DNA of 64,000 nt from Phycisphaerae bacterium (GTDB lineage: Bacteria; Planctomycetota; Phycisphaerae; Phycisphaerales; UBA1924). Of this stretch, positions 25,936 through 35,411 are shown piece by piece. The stretch covers positions 310,001-374,000 of the forward strand of contig BJHL01000003.1 in assembly GCA_014192545.1 (NCBI GenBank). Reading direction: 5' to 3'. Positions within the stretch are counted from its first letter, which is position 1, and every line of letters begins with the position of its first letter. The notes beneath the pieces were generated by a model that was not told where the DNA came from, made no database searches, and saw nothing but the letters and a program-made list of their open reading frames with translations. A program made the position numbers and the translations under genes.

Positions 25936-27072
25936 ATGGGCGATAACGCCACCTGCTCGCGGTGTGGCTACTCGCTCAAAGGACTCAAGAACACTGCACG
26001 CTGCCCTGAGTGCGGAAGCATCATTGCCATCGCGTCCAAAGGTCCCGTCGAAGGCGGCACGCTAACGCAAGCACCGATGGAGTACTTGCGGCGATTCGTT
26101 GCTGGTTGCTGGCTGCTCCTGCTTGGCGGCATCCTGAGTTTCACATTTGCTCCCATCGCCTACTTCGCTATCGCAAATCTTCCGCTCGCGGGCGTGCTGC
26201 TCGCTTGCGGCTTGTTCTGCTGGGCCGCTGGCGTTTGGATCATCACCGCACCGCGCAAGTTGGGCCTGCAAGCGTCAATCAACACCCAAACTGAATGGAG
26301 CCGCGTTCGCTTCGGCGCCCGCTGGGCTCATCTTTCACTCGTCATCGGGATCGCGCTGATCATTGTTGCGCAAGTCATCTTCAACACCGCAACCAACGCT
26401 TTCATGAACAATCCGGCGACGTTCAACATTCCCATCGGCAATCTGCCTGGGCTCGCTCCTACGCGTAGCGCGGCGAGTTGGTCGCTCTTGGTCGTGGGCG
26501 GCATCTTCCTCAGTGCGGGTGCTCTCGGTCCGGCGCTGCTTGGCATCTACATGGCTCGGCTTGCGGAGTGGGCTCAAGATATCGACCTGGGCACGCGCCT
26601 TCGCATGGCTGCCGCTGGCATGATCGCAGGCCCCATCCTCATGATCCTTTTTCTGGGCCTGTTGCCCATGACCAAGATTGCCCCAATTGTCTTTGCGGGC
26701 ATTTGGCTCGGTTGGATCGGCTTCGGCTTGCTCATCATCTGCCTCGGGCAGTTCGCGTGGGGCACGTTGCAGTTTGTCAACATGGGACGATGGGCGATCA
26801 AGAACGCGGTCGCTTTCGCCGACTCGCAAGTTGCCATCAGCGAGAAAAAGGCCGAGCTCTATCGCTCCATGCCGCTGCCGGCAGACGCGAGCGTTGACGT
26901 TGCCGCACCCATGCCCACGCTCAGCAAACCCGCGGAAACGCCGCAGCGTCCACGCAGTCTGGGGAATCACGTTCTGCGTCCGCGTGCAGACGTCGAGCCG
27001 CTTGCACTCGCCGATGAGAATGCCAGCAACGCGGCCGACGCCAACACCAAACGACACGAAAAAGGCCGCTAA
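25936..27072 (+). CDS. Multi-pass membrane protein with N-terminal zinc ribbon
   Basis: 378 aa. The N-terminus has two CxxC knuckles (CSRCGYSLKGL and CPECG) spaced like a zinc ribbon, followed by about seven hydrophobic segments between residues 50 and 300, and a hydrophilic Pro/Ala-rich tail. Zinc-ribbon-plus-membrane proteins beginning CxxCGYxLxGL are common in planctomycetes; no function is assigned. Start ATG 25936 places the ribbon at the very N-terminus; the frame is open further upstream. Confidence 0.75.
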   Translation: MGDNATCSRCGYSLKGLKNTARCPECGSIIAIASKGPVEGGTLTQAPMEYLRRFVAGCWLLLLGGILSFTFAPIAYFAIANLPLAGVLLACGLFCWAAGVWIITAPRKLGLQASINTQTEWSRVRFGARWAHLSLVIGIALIIVAQVIFNTATNAFMNNPATFNIPIGNLPGLAPTRSAASWSLLVVGGIFLSAGALGPALLGIYMARLAEWAQDIDLGTRLRMAAAGMIAGPILMILFLGLLPMTKIAPIVFAGIWLGWIGFGLLIICLGQFAWGTLQFVNMGRWAIKNAVAFADSQVAISEKKAELYRSMPLPADASVDVAAPMPTLSKPAETPQRPRSLGNHVLRPRADVEPLALADENASNAADANTKRHEKGR

Positions 27073-27140
27073 CACGCTGGCTTCTGGCTCATTCGCGTTC
27101 AACACAGAGAATCTGCCGCACGCGCTCACTACAATCGCCG

Positions 27141-28373
27141 GTGAGCATTGCCAAGGCCAAAGTTCTTGTTGCCATGTCAGGCGGCGTCGATTCTTCCGTC
27201 GCTGCGGCATTGCTACAACGCGAGGGCTATGAAGTCGTCGGCTGCTTCATGCGGCTGGGCTCACCTGGCGAGACGCTCGATGAGTTGATGCCTTACGACG
27301 ACGCTTGTGCGATTAGCAACGCAGACGATCAAGCAGGCTCTCACGGTTCGCCGGCGAGAACCATCAAAATCGGCCACCAGGGCTGCTGCTCCATCAACGA
27401 CGCGGCTGATGCCCGGCTTGTTGCCGCGCAGCTTGGCATTTCTTTCTACGTTTGCAACTTCAAGAAGGACTTCGGCCGGATCATCGATTACTTCGTTGAT
27501 GAATACGCCAACGGCCGCACGCCCAACCCGTGTGTGCGCTGCAACGACTGGCTCAAGTTCGGCAAGCTTCACGAGTACGCGAAGCAAATCGGTGCGGACT
27601 TCGTTGCGAGTGGTCACTACGCCCGCATCGAGCGCGATGCGGCGGGCTCACCTCGCCTCTACCGCGGCGTCGATCACTCCAAGGACCAGAGCTATGTGCT
27701 CTTCGGTGCGCCGCGTGAACGCTTGGCCGAAATGCTCTTGCCCATAGGCGGCCTCGAAAAGACACACGTGCGAGAGCTCGCGCGGCAGTTCAACTTGCCC
27801 GTTTTCGACAAGCCTGATAGCCAGGAAATCTGCTTCGTCCCCGACAACGATTACGCGGGCCTCGTTGAACGCAAGCGCCCCGAACTTGCTGCATCGCATG
27901 CGAGCACCGGCAAGATCATCGACCGCGACGGCACTGTCGTGGGCGAACACGAAGGCCAGCACCACTTCACGATCGGCCAACGACGCGGCCTCAACGTAGC
28001 GCTGGGTTACCGTATCTACGTGACGGGCAAAGATGCGAAGACGAACACCGTGACCATCGGCAGTGAAGACGATCTCAAGAGCACGAGTTGCATCGTGGGC
28101 GAAGCCAACTGGCTGATTGACGTGCCGCCACTGGACACGCCGCGACGGGTTCACGCCAAGTATCGCTACAACAGCCCCGCCGTTCCAGCCACGATTCACG
28201 TACTGCCTGACGCGACGAGCGCCGCGACGCCTTCGGGACGCAGCGGTATGTTTGCGGTTACGTTCGATACGCCGCAAACGGCTGTCGCGCCGGGGCAGGC
28301 TGTTGTGCTGTTTGATGAAGCGAATCCGGACTGGATCATTGCGGGCGGGTGGATTGCACAAGCCGTCAAGTGA
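27141..28373 (+). CDS. mnmA: tRNA-specific 2-thiouridylase
   Basis: 410 aa. It adenylates and thiolates U34 of tRNA Lys/Glu/Gln. Motifs: PP-loop AMSGGVDSSVAAALL, catalytic Cys131 (NPCVRCNDWLKF) and Cys231 (SQEICFVPDNDY), and SKDQSYVLFG. About 45 residues longer than E. coli MnmA because of a segment between the PP-loop domain strands (PYDDACAISNADDQAGSHGS) rich in Asp/Asn. GTG start at 27141. Confidence 0.96.
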   Translation: MSIAKAKVLVAMSGGVDSSVAAALLQREGYEVVGCFMRLGSPGETLDELMPYDDACAISNADDQAGSHGSPARTIKIGHQGCCSINDAADARLVAAQLGISFYVCNFKKDFGRIIDYFVDEYANGRTPNPCVRCNDWLKFGKLHEYAKQIGADFVASGHYARIERDAAGSPRLYRGVDHSKDQSYVLFGAPRERLAEMLLPIGGLEKTHVRELARQFNLPVFDKPDSQEICFVPDNDYAGLVERKRPELAASHASTGKIIDRDGTVVGEHEGQHHFTIGQRRGLNVALGYRIYVTGKDAKTNTVTIGSEDDLKSTSCIVGEANWLIDVPPLDTPRRVHAKYRYNSPAVPATIHVLPDATSAATPSGRSGMFAVTFDTPQTAVAPGQAVVLFDEANPDWIIAGGWIAQAVK

Positions 28374-28392
28374 AGCGGCTCACACATGCGGA

Positions 28393-30561
28393 TTACTCCT
28401 CATCCGCGCGCAACTTACTGACCACACTGAAATCCTCCAACGTCGTCGTGTCCTGAGTTATCTTCTCCACCCCCGCCGCCACATCTCGCAGCAGCCGACG
28501 CATGATCTTTCCGCTCCGTGTCTTTGGCAGCCCATCGGCAAATCGAATCTGATCAGGCTTTGCCAGCGCCCCCACTTCCTTGCCCACGTGCGCTGTTAGC
28601 TCCTTGCGAAGTGCCTCATCAGGCTGCCGGCCGTTCTTGGTCAGCCAGTTGGGTCGTAGCGTGACGAATGCGCAGATCGCATTCCCCTTCACCTCATGCG
28701 GCATACCCACTACCGCCGCTTCGGCAACCGCCGGGTGGCTCACGAGCGCACTCTCCACCTCCATCGTGCCCAGCAGGTGCCCGCTCACCTTGATGACATC
28801 ATCGATACGTCCTTGAATCCAGAAGTATCCGTCCTCGTCACGCCGCGCGCCGTCCGCCGAGAAGTAGTAAGGCTCGCCGGTCGCCGGGTCCTTGATGCGT
28901 CCCCAGTAGCTACTCACAAATCGCTCGCGATTGCCATACACGCCGCGCAACATGCCGGGCCAAGGCTTGCGAATGACAAACAGCCCGCCCTTGTTCGCTC
29001 CGATTTCCTGCCCTGCTTCATTCACAATCGCGGCGTCAATGCCCAACATCGGCAGCGTGCAACTACCAGGCTTCGTGGGCGTCGCGCCCGGCAAAGGCGT
29101 CACCACATGCCCGCCCGTTTCCGTCTGCCAGTACGTGTCCACAATCGGACAATTTCCCTTGCCGATGTGTTCGTTGTACCAAATCCACGCCTCCGGATTG
29201 ATCGGCTCGCCAACGCTGCCCAGCAGCTTCAAGCTGCTCATGTTGTGCTTCGCAGGCAAGTCATCGCCCCACTTCATAAACGTACGAATTGCCGTTGGCG
29301 CGGTGTAAAACTGTGTCACCTTGTGCCGCTCGATGATGTCCCAAAAGCGATCATTCGCTGGGAAATTCGGTGCTCCCTCATACATCAACGTTGGCACGCG
29401 ATTCATCAACGGCCCATACAACACATAGCTGTGCCCCGTGACCCAGCCAATATCCGCTGAACACCAGAACAACTGCCCGCTATCCGGAATCAAGTTGAAC
29501 GTCAGCCGCGCGGTGGTATTCACAAACGTCAAATATCCGCCCGTGGTGTGCATGATGCCTTTGGGCTTGCCTGTGCTGCCGCTGGTGTACAGCAAGAACA
29601 GCATGTCCTCGCTTTCCATCTCCGCACACGGACATGCATCCGTCACCAGCGGCATCATTTGGTCATACCAGTGGTACTTCGTTCCTTTGTTGTTGATGTT
29701 CGCAGGAGTCTCGCCGCTCTCAAATCGCTCGCTGGGCACCTGATGACTCGTATGCCGCACCACAAGTACATGATTGACGATGTGCCCTTGGTTTGCGAGC
29801 GCATTGACGGCATCATCCACGCTCTTCTGCAGCACCAGTACCTCTCCGCGCCGATACCCGCCGTCAGCGGTGATGATCACCTTGCTGTTGGCATCCTGCA
29901 CTCGCTCTGAAATCGCGGTGTGTGCGAAACCACCGAAAATCACGCTGTGCGGCACACCAATTCTGGCACATGCCAGCATCGCATACGCGAGTTCCGGAAT
30001 CATGGGCATATAGATCGTGACCACATCGCCCTTCTGCACGCCCAGCCGCTTGAGCATATTCGCGAACTGGCTCACCTTCGCTTGCAACTCGCGATACGAA
30101 ATCCGCCGAATCTCCGGCTCTTTCGCATAACTGCTGCCGGGCGCAACGTGACTCGTCCGCACGCCCATAGGCTCACCTTCCCAGATGATCGCCGTCTCAT
30201 CGCCAAACCCGGCTTGCACATGCCGATCAACGCAGTTGTAACACGCGTTGATCTTGCCACCCACAAACCACTTCGCGTCGGGCGCGTGCCAACTCATCAC
30301 ATCGTCCCAGTCACGAAACCAGCTCAGCCGGCGAGCTTCGCCGCTCCAGAACCCTTCCGGGTCTGCCACCGAGCGTTCATGCAGCCGCTTGTACTCCGCG
30401 AGCGACGCAATGTGCCAACACGGAAAACCAAGCTCCTTCGCGTCTTTGGGTGCAAACACGCGCGTCTCTTGCAACGCGCTCGTGATGTCGCTTGATGTTC
30501 CCGCGCCCTGCTGATTTGCCCGCCCAGTTGCCTGCCCGTGTGCCGGAGTGGAGTTGGTCAT
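28393..30561 (-). CDS. acs: Acetyl-CoA synthetase
   Basis: 722 aa AMP-forming enzyme converting acetate, ATP and CoA to acetyl-CoA. ANL-superfamily motifs: LYTSGSTGKPKGIMHT, DTYWQTETGGH, YFSADGARRDEDGYFWIQGR and the C-terminal acetylatable lysine Lys685 in RSGKIMRRLLR. About 70 residues longer than E. coli Acs, from a Gln/Ala-rich N-terminal part before the first conserved block. Start ATG 30561 chosen; the frame extends upstream without conserved sequence. Convergent with mnmA (19 bp), divergent from recG (82 bp). Confidence 0.96.
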   Translation of the reverse strand: MTNSTPAHGQATGRANQQGAGTSSDITSALQETRVFAPKDAKELGFPCWHIASLAEYKRLHERSVADPEGFWSGEARRLSWFRDWDDVMSWHAPDAKWFVGGKINACYNCVDRHVQAGFGDETAIIWEGEPMGVRTSHVAPGSSYAKEPEIRRISYRELQAKVSQFANMLKRLGVQKGDVVTIYMPMIPELAYAMLACARIGVPHSVIFGGFAHTAISERVQDANSKVIITADGGYRRGEVLVLQKSVDDAVNALANQGHIVNHVLVVRHTSHQVPSERFESGETPANINNKGTKYHWYDQMMPLVTDACPCAEMESEDMLFLLYTSGSTGKPKGIMHTTGGYLTFVNTTARLTFNLIPDSGQLFWCSADIGWVTGHSYVLYGPLMNRVPTLMYEGAPNFPANDRFWDIIERHKVTQFYTAPTAIRTFMKWGDDLPAKHNMSSLKLLGSVGEPINPEAWIWYNEHIGKGNCPIVDTYWQTETGGHVVTPLPGATPTKPGSCTLPMLGIDAAIVNEAGQEIGANKGGLFVIRKPWPGMLRGVYGNRERFVSSYWGRIKDPATGEPYYFSADGARRDEDGYFWIQGRIDDVIKVSGHLLGTMEVESALVSHPAVAEAAVVGMPHEVKGNAICAFVTLRPNWLTKNGRQPDEALRKELTAHVGKEVGALAKPDQIRFADGLPKTRSGKIMRRLLRDVAAGVEKITQDTTTLEDFSVVSKLRADEE

Positions 30562-30643
30562 GCACACATCATACAAAACTCCGCACGCTTTGCATTGCCC
30601 ACTTCTCTCATCATTTTGACATCCCACCCGGTACCATGCGCCA

Positions 30644-32755
30644 GTGCCCGACAAGCCGCCCATCTCCCTTACTTCCAACCTGCTCGATGCTGGCCTCGTC
30701 ACCGAGCGCCAAGCCGCTTTGCTCTCCAATTTGGGCATCAACTCCGTGGGCCGACTCGTCGCGCACCTGCCCATGCGTCACGAATCGCTCGAGAGCGAAA
30801 CTACAATCGCCGACCTGCTCGAAGGTTCCATAGGCTGCGTCCGCGGCGACGTCTCTGCCGTGCGCATGGTTCGCGGCCGCTCCTCTCGCCTTGAAGCTGT
30901 CATTAACGACCACACCGGTCGCCTCGACGTCACCTGGTTCAACGGCACGTACCTCGCCGAGCGTGTGCGACCGGGCGTGCGGCTGCGCGTGCAAGGCAAA
31001 GTGCAACGCCGCGGCCCGCAGACACAAATGATTAACCCCAAACTGGAAGTAATGAACCCAGTCAAGGAAGAGCCCCTTCAGCGCGACGGTCGCATTCGCG
31101 CGATTTATCCGGCTAGCGAAGCCATCAACAGCGCGGAGATCGAGAAAATCATCGCCAAGGTTCTGCCCAAAGCTCTGCCGCTGCTCGATGAGCACTTCGC
31201 CCAAGAGTTTCGCACGCAGCGCGATATGCCCACGCTCGCCGACGCGTATCGCATGATGCACCAGCCTTTCGCGATGGACGAAGTCGGTCGCGCACGTCGG
31301 CGACTGGCGTACGACGAACTGCTGCTACTGCAACTGGGCGTCGCCATGAAACGCGCTCAGCTTCGCGATGCGACGAAAAGCCCGCAGCTCATGTGGAACT
31401 CCGCCATTGACCAGCGCATCCGCGCTCGCTTTCCGTACACGCTCACCAGCGGCCAAGAACAAGTCATCGCCGACCTCATCGGCGATCTTTCAACGTCTGT
31501 CCCAACCAACCGCCTCATCCAAGGCGACGTCGGCGCGGGCAAAACCATCGTCGCCCTCTACGCCATGCTCCTCGCCATCGCCAGCGGCCATCAAGCCAGC
31601 CTGATGGCGCCCACCGAAATCCTCGCTGAACAACACTTCGCCACCATCTCGCGTCTGGTCGCCAGCAGCAAAGTCCGCGTCGAACTTCTCACAGGCAGCA
31701 CACATGCCAAAGACCGCGCGAGTTTGCTTTCTCGACTTTCTGCAGGTGAAGTCGATCTTTTGATCGGCACCCACGCGCTCCTGACCGACAGCGTCACGTT
31801 CAAGAATCTCGCCGTCGCCATCATCGACGAGCAACACCGGTTCGGCGTTTCACAACGTGCCACGCTCCGCGCCCAAGCCTCCGACGAAGGCATCACCCCG
31901 CACGTCATCGTCATGACCGCCACGCCCATCCCACGCTCGCTCGCTCTCACGCTCTTTGGCGATCTTGACATCAGCACTATCACAGGCCTGCCACCCGGTC
32001 GCAAGCCCGTTGTCACCAAACTCATTTCGAGCCACCAACGCCAACTCGCGTACGACGACCTCCGCGCACGCATCGAGCAAGGCGAACAAGGCTTCATCGT
32101 CGTGCCCGCAATCGAGCCAGGCGAATTCCCGCTCAACGGCTCCACGCCGCTTATCGACGTGCGCACCGTTCACAAAGCTCTCGAAGATCAATACCTGCAA
32201 GGCAAGCGCATCGCCGCCCTACATGGCGATCTGAAACGCGCGACGCGCGACGCCGTTATGGAACGCTTTCGTCTCGGGCAGATCGACGCCGTCGTTGCAA
32301 CCACCGTTATTGAAGTTGGCGTTGATATTCCTAACGCTACCGTCATGATCGTTGAACAAGCCGATCGTTTCGGCCTCGCGCAGCTTCACCAGCTTCGCGG
32401 CCGCGTCGGTCGCGGCGACAAACCCGCCGTTTGCTATCTCATAGGCGATCCCAACACCCCCGAAGGCAACGAACGACTCGCCGTGATGGAACGCACCAAC
32501 GATGGTTTCGTTCTAGCCGAAAAAGACCTGCAAATCCGCGGCATGGGTGAAGTTTTTGGGCTCAAGCAATCAGGCCTGCCGCCGTTCCGCATCGCTGAAC
32601 CCATGCGCGATCGCGACCTGCTGATGCTCGCTCGTCACGATGCCAAAGCGTGGATCGAGAAGACGCCCAAGCTCGATGCACCGCAAGACGCTTTGCTGCG
32701 CAAACGCCTGATGAAAGCTCACGGCAAGTACTTTGGCTTGGGCGATGTTGGCTAG
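30644..32755 (+). CDS. recG: ATP-dependent DNA helicase RecG
   Basis: 703 aa helicase that regresses stalled forks and branch-migrates recombination intermediates. Wedge OB-fold domain about 60-140, then SF2 core: motif I GDVGAGKT, motif II DEQH (IIDEQHRFG), motif III TATPIPRSLALT, motif VI QLRGRVGRG, and the C-terminal TRG-like region. GTG start at 30644 fits the family length (about 690). Confidence 0.96.
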   Translation: MPDKPPISLTSNLLDAGLVTERQAALLSNLGINSVGRLVAHLPMRHESLESETTIADLLEGSIGCVRGDVSAVRMVRGRSSRLEAVINDHTGRLDVTWFNGTYLAERVRPGVRLRVQGKVQRRGPQTQMINPKLEVMNPVKEEPLQRDGRIRAIYPASEAINSAEIEKIIAKVLPKALPLLDEHFAQEFRTQRDMPTLADAYRMMHQPFAMDEVGRARRRLAYDELLLLQLGVAMKRAQLRDATKSPQLMWNSAIDQRIRARFPYTLTSGQEQVIADLIGDLSTSVPTNRLIQGDVGAGKTIVALYAMLLAIASGHQASLMAPTEILAEQHFATISRLVASSKVRVELLTGSTHAKDRASLLSRLSAGEVDLLIGTHALLTDSVTFKNLAVAIIDEQHRFGVSQRATLRAQASDEGITPHVIVMTATPIPRSLALTLFGDLDISTITGLPPGRKPVVTKLISSHQRQLAYDDLRARIEQGEQGFIVVPAIEPGEFPLNGSTPLIDVRTVHKALEDQYLQGKRIAALHGDLKRATRDAVMERFRLGQIDAVVATTVIEVGVDIPNATVMIVEQADRFGLAQLHQLRGRVGRGDKPAVCYLIGDPNTPEGNERLAVMERTNDGFVLAEKDLQIRGMGEVFGLKQSGLPPFRIAEPMRDRDLLMLARHDAKAWIEKTPKLDAPQDALLRKRLMKAHGKYFGLGDVG

Positions 32756-32786
32756 CGCACGCATGCACTTGGCTCGCGAACCTTTG

Positions 32787-33635
32787 CTACAACGATCGAA
32801 CCGCCCGCTTCACGATGTAAGCGGTACTCGCACTCGCCGACTCGCGTTGCCACCGCTTCACGACTTGACGCACAAACACCGCGTCACTCTTCCCTGCATC
32901 ATTCAACCAGTTCGCCACTGAGTTCTGCACGTATCGCGACATATCAGCCTTCAGCGGCTCAATCACCGCCAATCCCGCCGCCGGATTCGCCTTGAACAAC
33001 TTGATGTGCCCACACCACACTCCGCGTGGCCGAGTCACTTCACTCGCAAATCGCCGAACGTTCGCGTCTTTGCTCGCCGTCCAAGGAAGCAAACTCGCAA
33101 TTGCTTTCTCGGGCTCGTCGTCAACGAACGGCCTCACGGACAGCCACGCCCACTCGCGCACGCCTGAGTGTTCATCCGCCGCTAGTGGCTTGATGCGTTT
33201 GAACTTCGCCGCGAGTTTCTCAGGTGAACGCTCGCCTCGCATCATCGCATATGCCGCCCAGCCTCGCACAGTATCGCTGGCGTGCAACGCGAGCGCGTCT
33301 ACGTTCGCGGCATCGTGCTTCGCAATCAGCCCGCCCGCCAACGCCATCCGCTGCGTGATTCCGAGTTTGGCCCCCGGCTTCCAAGCCTTGGGTACCGGCG
33401 CACGCAGACTCTCGAGCGTCGCGCACATTGCCGTCGCGGCGGCTGCATCGGTGCTCACGCCTTCAGCCACTCGCAGCTGCGCGATCGCATGTGCGGGCAT
33501 GCGTGAAACTGCTTCCATGAGTACTGCAAAATCCACGACCAAGATATCGACGAGCGTGCGCGAGGCCATCTGCCCGCTGCTCAGCAGTGCACGCTCTTCC
33601 TTCGAGATTGATGCCGTGGTATTTGGAGGCATCAT
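32787..33635 (-). CDS. HEAT-repeat DNA alkylation repair protein (AlkC-like)
   Basis: About 282 aa all-helical protein of HEAT-like repeats. The stretch VRRFASEVTRPRGVW and YVQNSVANWLNDAGK match the pattern of AlkC/AlkD-type glycosylases that excise alkylated purines. N-terminal helices carry no signal peptide. Start ATG 33635 (or 33632) is preferred; the frame reaches a TTG at 33650 beside the dispersed palindrome. Family call moderate; substrate unknown. Confidence 0.72.
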   Translation of the reverse strand: MMPPNTTASISKEERALLSSGQMASRTLVDILVVDFAVLMEAVSRMPAHAIAQLRVAEGVSTDAAAATAMCATLESLRAPVPKAWKPGAKLGITQRMALAGGLIAKHDAANVDALALHASDTVRGWAAYAMMRGERSPEKLAAKFKRIKPLAADEHSGVREWAWLSVRPFVDDEPEKAIASLLPWTASKDANVRRFASEVTRPRGVWCGHIKLFKANPAAGLAVIEPLKADMSRYVQNSVANWLNDAGKSDAVFVRQVVKRWQRESASASTAYIVKRAVRSL

Positions 33636-33651
33636 GCGCTCGCACCACAAT

Positions 33652-33687
33652 CATCCGGACCTTCGCAGAGCCTCAGGTCCGGCGTCG
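33652..33687 (+). repeat. Dispersed palindromic repeat, copy 3
   Basis: Arms CCGGACCT (33655-33662) and AGGTCCGG (33675-33682) followed by CGTCGG; it abuts the AIM24 stop codon (33689-33691). Confidence 0.85.
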
Positions 33688-33688
33688 G

Positions 33689-34381
33689 TTAGCCGTTGGT
33701 GTCGTAGACGAATTCTTCGTAGGGTTGCACGAGCACAAATCCTTCGCCTTGGAACATCATCTGGAAGCTCTCGCCGCTGCCGCGCCCTAGGAATGTCTTG
33801 AAGCTCACATCCGTCTTGAACTCGGGCTGCAAATTTCCCGACCACGCCACCGTCGCCTGCGGATCGGTGAAGACCGGTTTGCCTGGCGAAACTCGCAGCG
33901 CAAGCGGCCGACCGTGCGTTGCCACCGCAATCAGCCCGCTGCCCGCGACTTTCACGTTGAACAGTCCGCCGCTTGCAATGGCCGACATCTTCCGCATCAT
34001 CGTGATGTCGCGCGTCAAGCCATCTTGAATCGCCAGCAAGTCGTTGCCGTTCACAAACACGGATTCGTTCTGCAACTGCAAAACGTTAATCATCTTGCCA
34101 CCGTCCGCGATGTACAACTTGCCCGAGCCCTCGGCTTTGCTCAGCGTGGTGCCTTCGCCCGATACCGCCTTCTTCAGCAAGTTACCCAATCCTTGCTCAA
34201 GGAGCCCCTCGCGCGTGAACTTGATGTTGCCCACGTACGCGATCATCGCGCCCATCTTCATCCAGATCAAGCCATTGAGGTTTACCTCCAGCACGCGATC
34301 CGACTCCAGTTCAAACAGCCCTTGGCTGCGATCCTGCTCTGCGTGCGCTGCCACAAACTGACTGAGCGATTGACGAGACAT
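33689..34381 (-). CDS. AIM24 family protein
   Basis: 230 aa, beta-rich. The family (TIGR00266/AIM24) has a double-psi-like jelly-roll fold; here GSGLIAVATHG, LALRVSPGKPVFTD and a glycine-rich GRGSGESFQMMFQGEGFVLVQ segment support the call. Bacterial roles are unclear (membrane-organisation links in mitochondria). ATG start at 34381. The stop sits directly next to a dispersed palindrome and the AlkC-like gene follows. Confidence 0.85.
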   Translation of the reverse strand: MSRQSLSQFVAAHAEQDRSQGLFELESDRVLEVNLNGLIWMKMGAMIAYVGNIKFTREGLLEQGLGNLLKKAVSGEGTTLSKAEGSGKLYIADGGKMINVLQLQNESVFVNGNDLLAIQDGLTRDITMMRKMSAIASGGLFNVKVAGSGLIAVATHGRPLALRVSPGKPVFTDPQATVAWSGNLQPEFKTDVSFKTFLGRGSGESFQMMFQGEGFVLVQPYEEFVYDTNG

Positions 34382-34639
34382 AGACCCTCCATTTCACCGT
34401 GGAAACAACCTTCTCGCAAATTCCGGACGTTGCTTGTTCCGAGACGGTAGCCGCCTCTTGCACGCTCCTGCGTCCCACCACACCAAGGTCCGCAAACCGC
34501 CCGCACACACCTTCCAACCGTCTGGAATTACGGACTTCACCCCTTTTTGTCGATCTCCCCGCCACTTGCTTTGCGACCTCGCCGATGTTTTCTATTGAGA
34601 CTCACCTTCGGTGGTGAAGCATCTGGTTTCTCTCTCCCC

Positions 34640-35383
34640 ATGATCCGCGGCGAATCCATCCTCATGCGTCCCTTGCCTCCTGAAAACGGACAAGGTGCTG
34701 CAAAGTCCGAAGGCTCGCCGCCCCAACGCGAGGAAGTGATCAATCCGTTCGTCGCGCAGAAGGTCCAAGACCTCGATGCACCGATGACATTCCGCCCCGT
34801 GCCCGTCGGCAAAGCTGCCGTAGGATTTTTCCTGAGCGCGTGGTGTCTCCTGCCGGCGTTCGCACTGCTTGCATGGAGTGTTTTGCACGCGTATCTCGGC
34901 GTCGCTGCCGATGTGAAGAGCGAATTGCTTATCGCCATCTGTGTGGGCGTTGGCTCGCTGCTGGTCGCAGCAGGTTTAGCTGCAATCCTCGCAAAAGTGC
35001 TTGACTCGGGACGCCTCGTCGCAAGTGCCGCCTTCTCGTCGGTGCTCAGCATTGTGTTGATGGGTTCAGCGGTGCGCATCGTGGTTCATCAGCCTAGCGT
35101 TGCTGCGGCATCACCCATGACGGCTTGGATGATGGAGCCTTTCCAAACCCGCCTTGCGAATGTTCCGCACAGCGACGCGCTCCCCTCCATCGACGACGCA
35201 CGCACGCGCGAACTCACGATGGACCGACTGACTAAGCGCATGCAAGAAGGCATTATCGACCCCGAAATGGTCGGCAAAGCACCGAAGAAAAATGCCAATT
35301 CAAGCAACGTCCGCCTGAACGTGCGCAAGAAAAAGTCAGTCAGCCCAGAGGGCGAAGTCGCCGAAGCCAAAGAAGGCGAATAA
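34640..35383 (+). CDS. Hypothetical membrane protein
   Basis: 247 aa from ATG 34640 (ATG 34664 also possible). Hydrophilic N-terminus (about 60 residues), three hydrophobic segments (about 55-85, 95-115, 125-140), and a basic, Lys-rich C-terminal tail (VRKKKSVSPEGE). No family recognised. It ends 28 bp from the convergent ychF stop. Confidence 0.65.
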   Translation: MIRGESILMRPLPPENGQGAAKSEGSPPQREEVINPFVAQKVQDLDAPMTFRPVPVGKAAVGFFLSAWCLLPAFALLAWSVLHAYLGVAADVKSELLIAICVGVGSLLVAAGLAAILAKVLDSGRLVASAAFSSVLSIVLMGSAVRIVVHQPSVAAASPMTAWMMEPFQTRLANVPHSDALPSIDDARTRELTMDRLTKRMQEGIIDPEMVGKAPKKNANSSNVRLNVRKKKSVSPEGEVAEAKEGE

Positions 35384-35411
35384 ATCTCGCGCGGTTACGC
35401 AGTCGCGTGCA

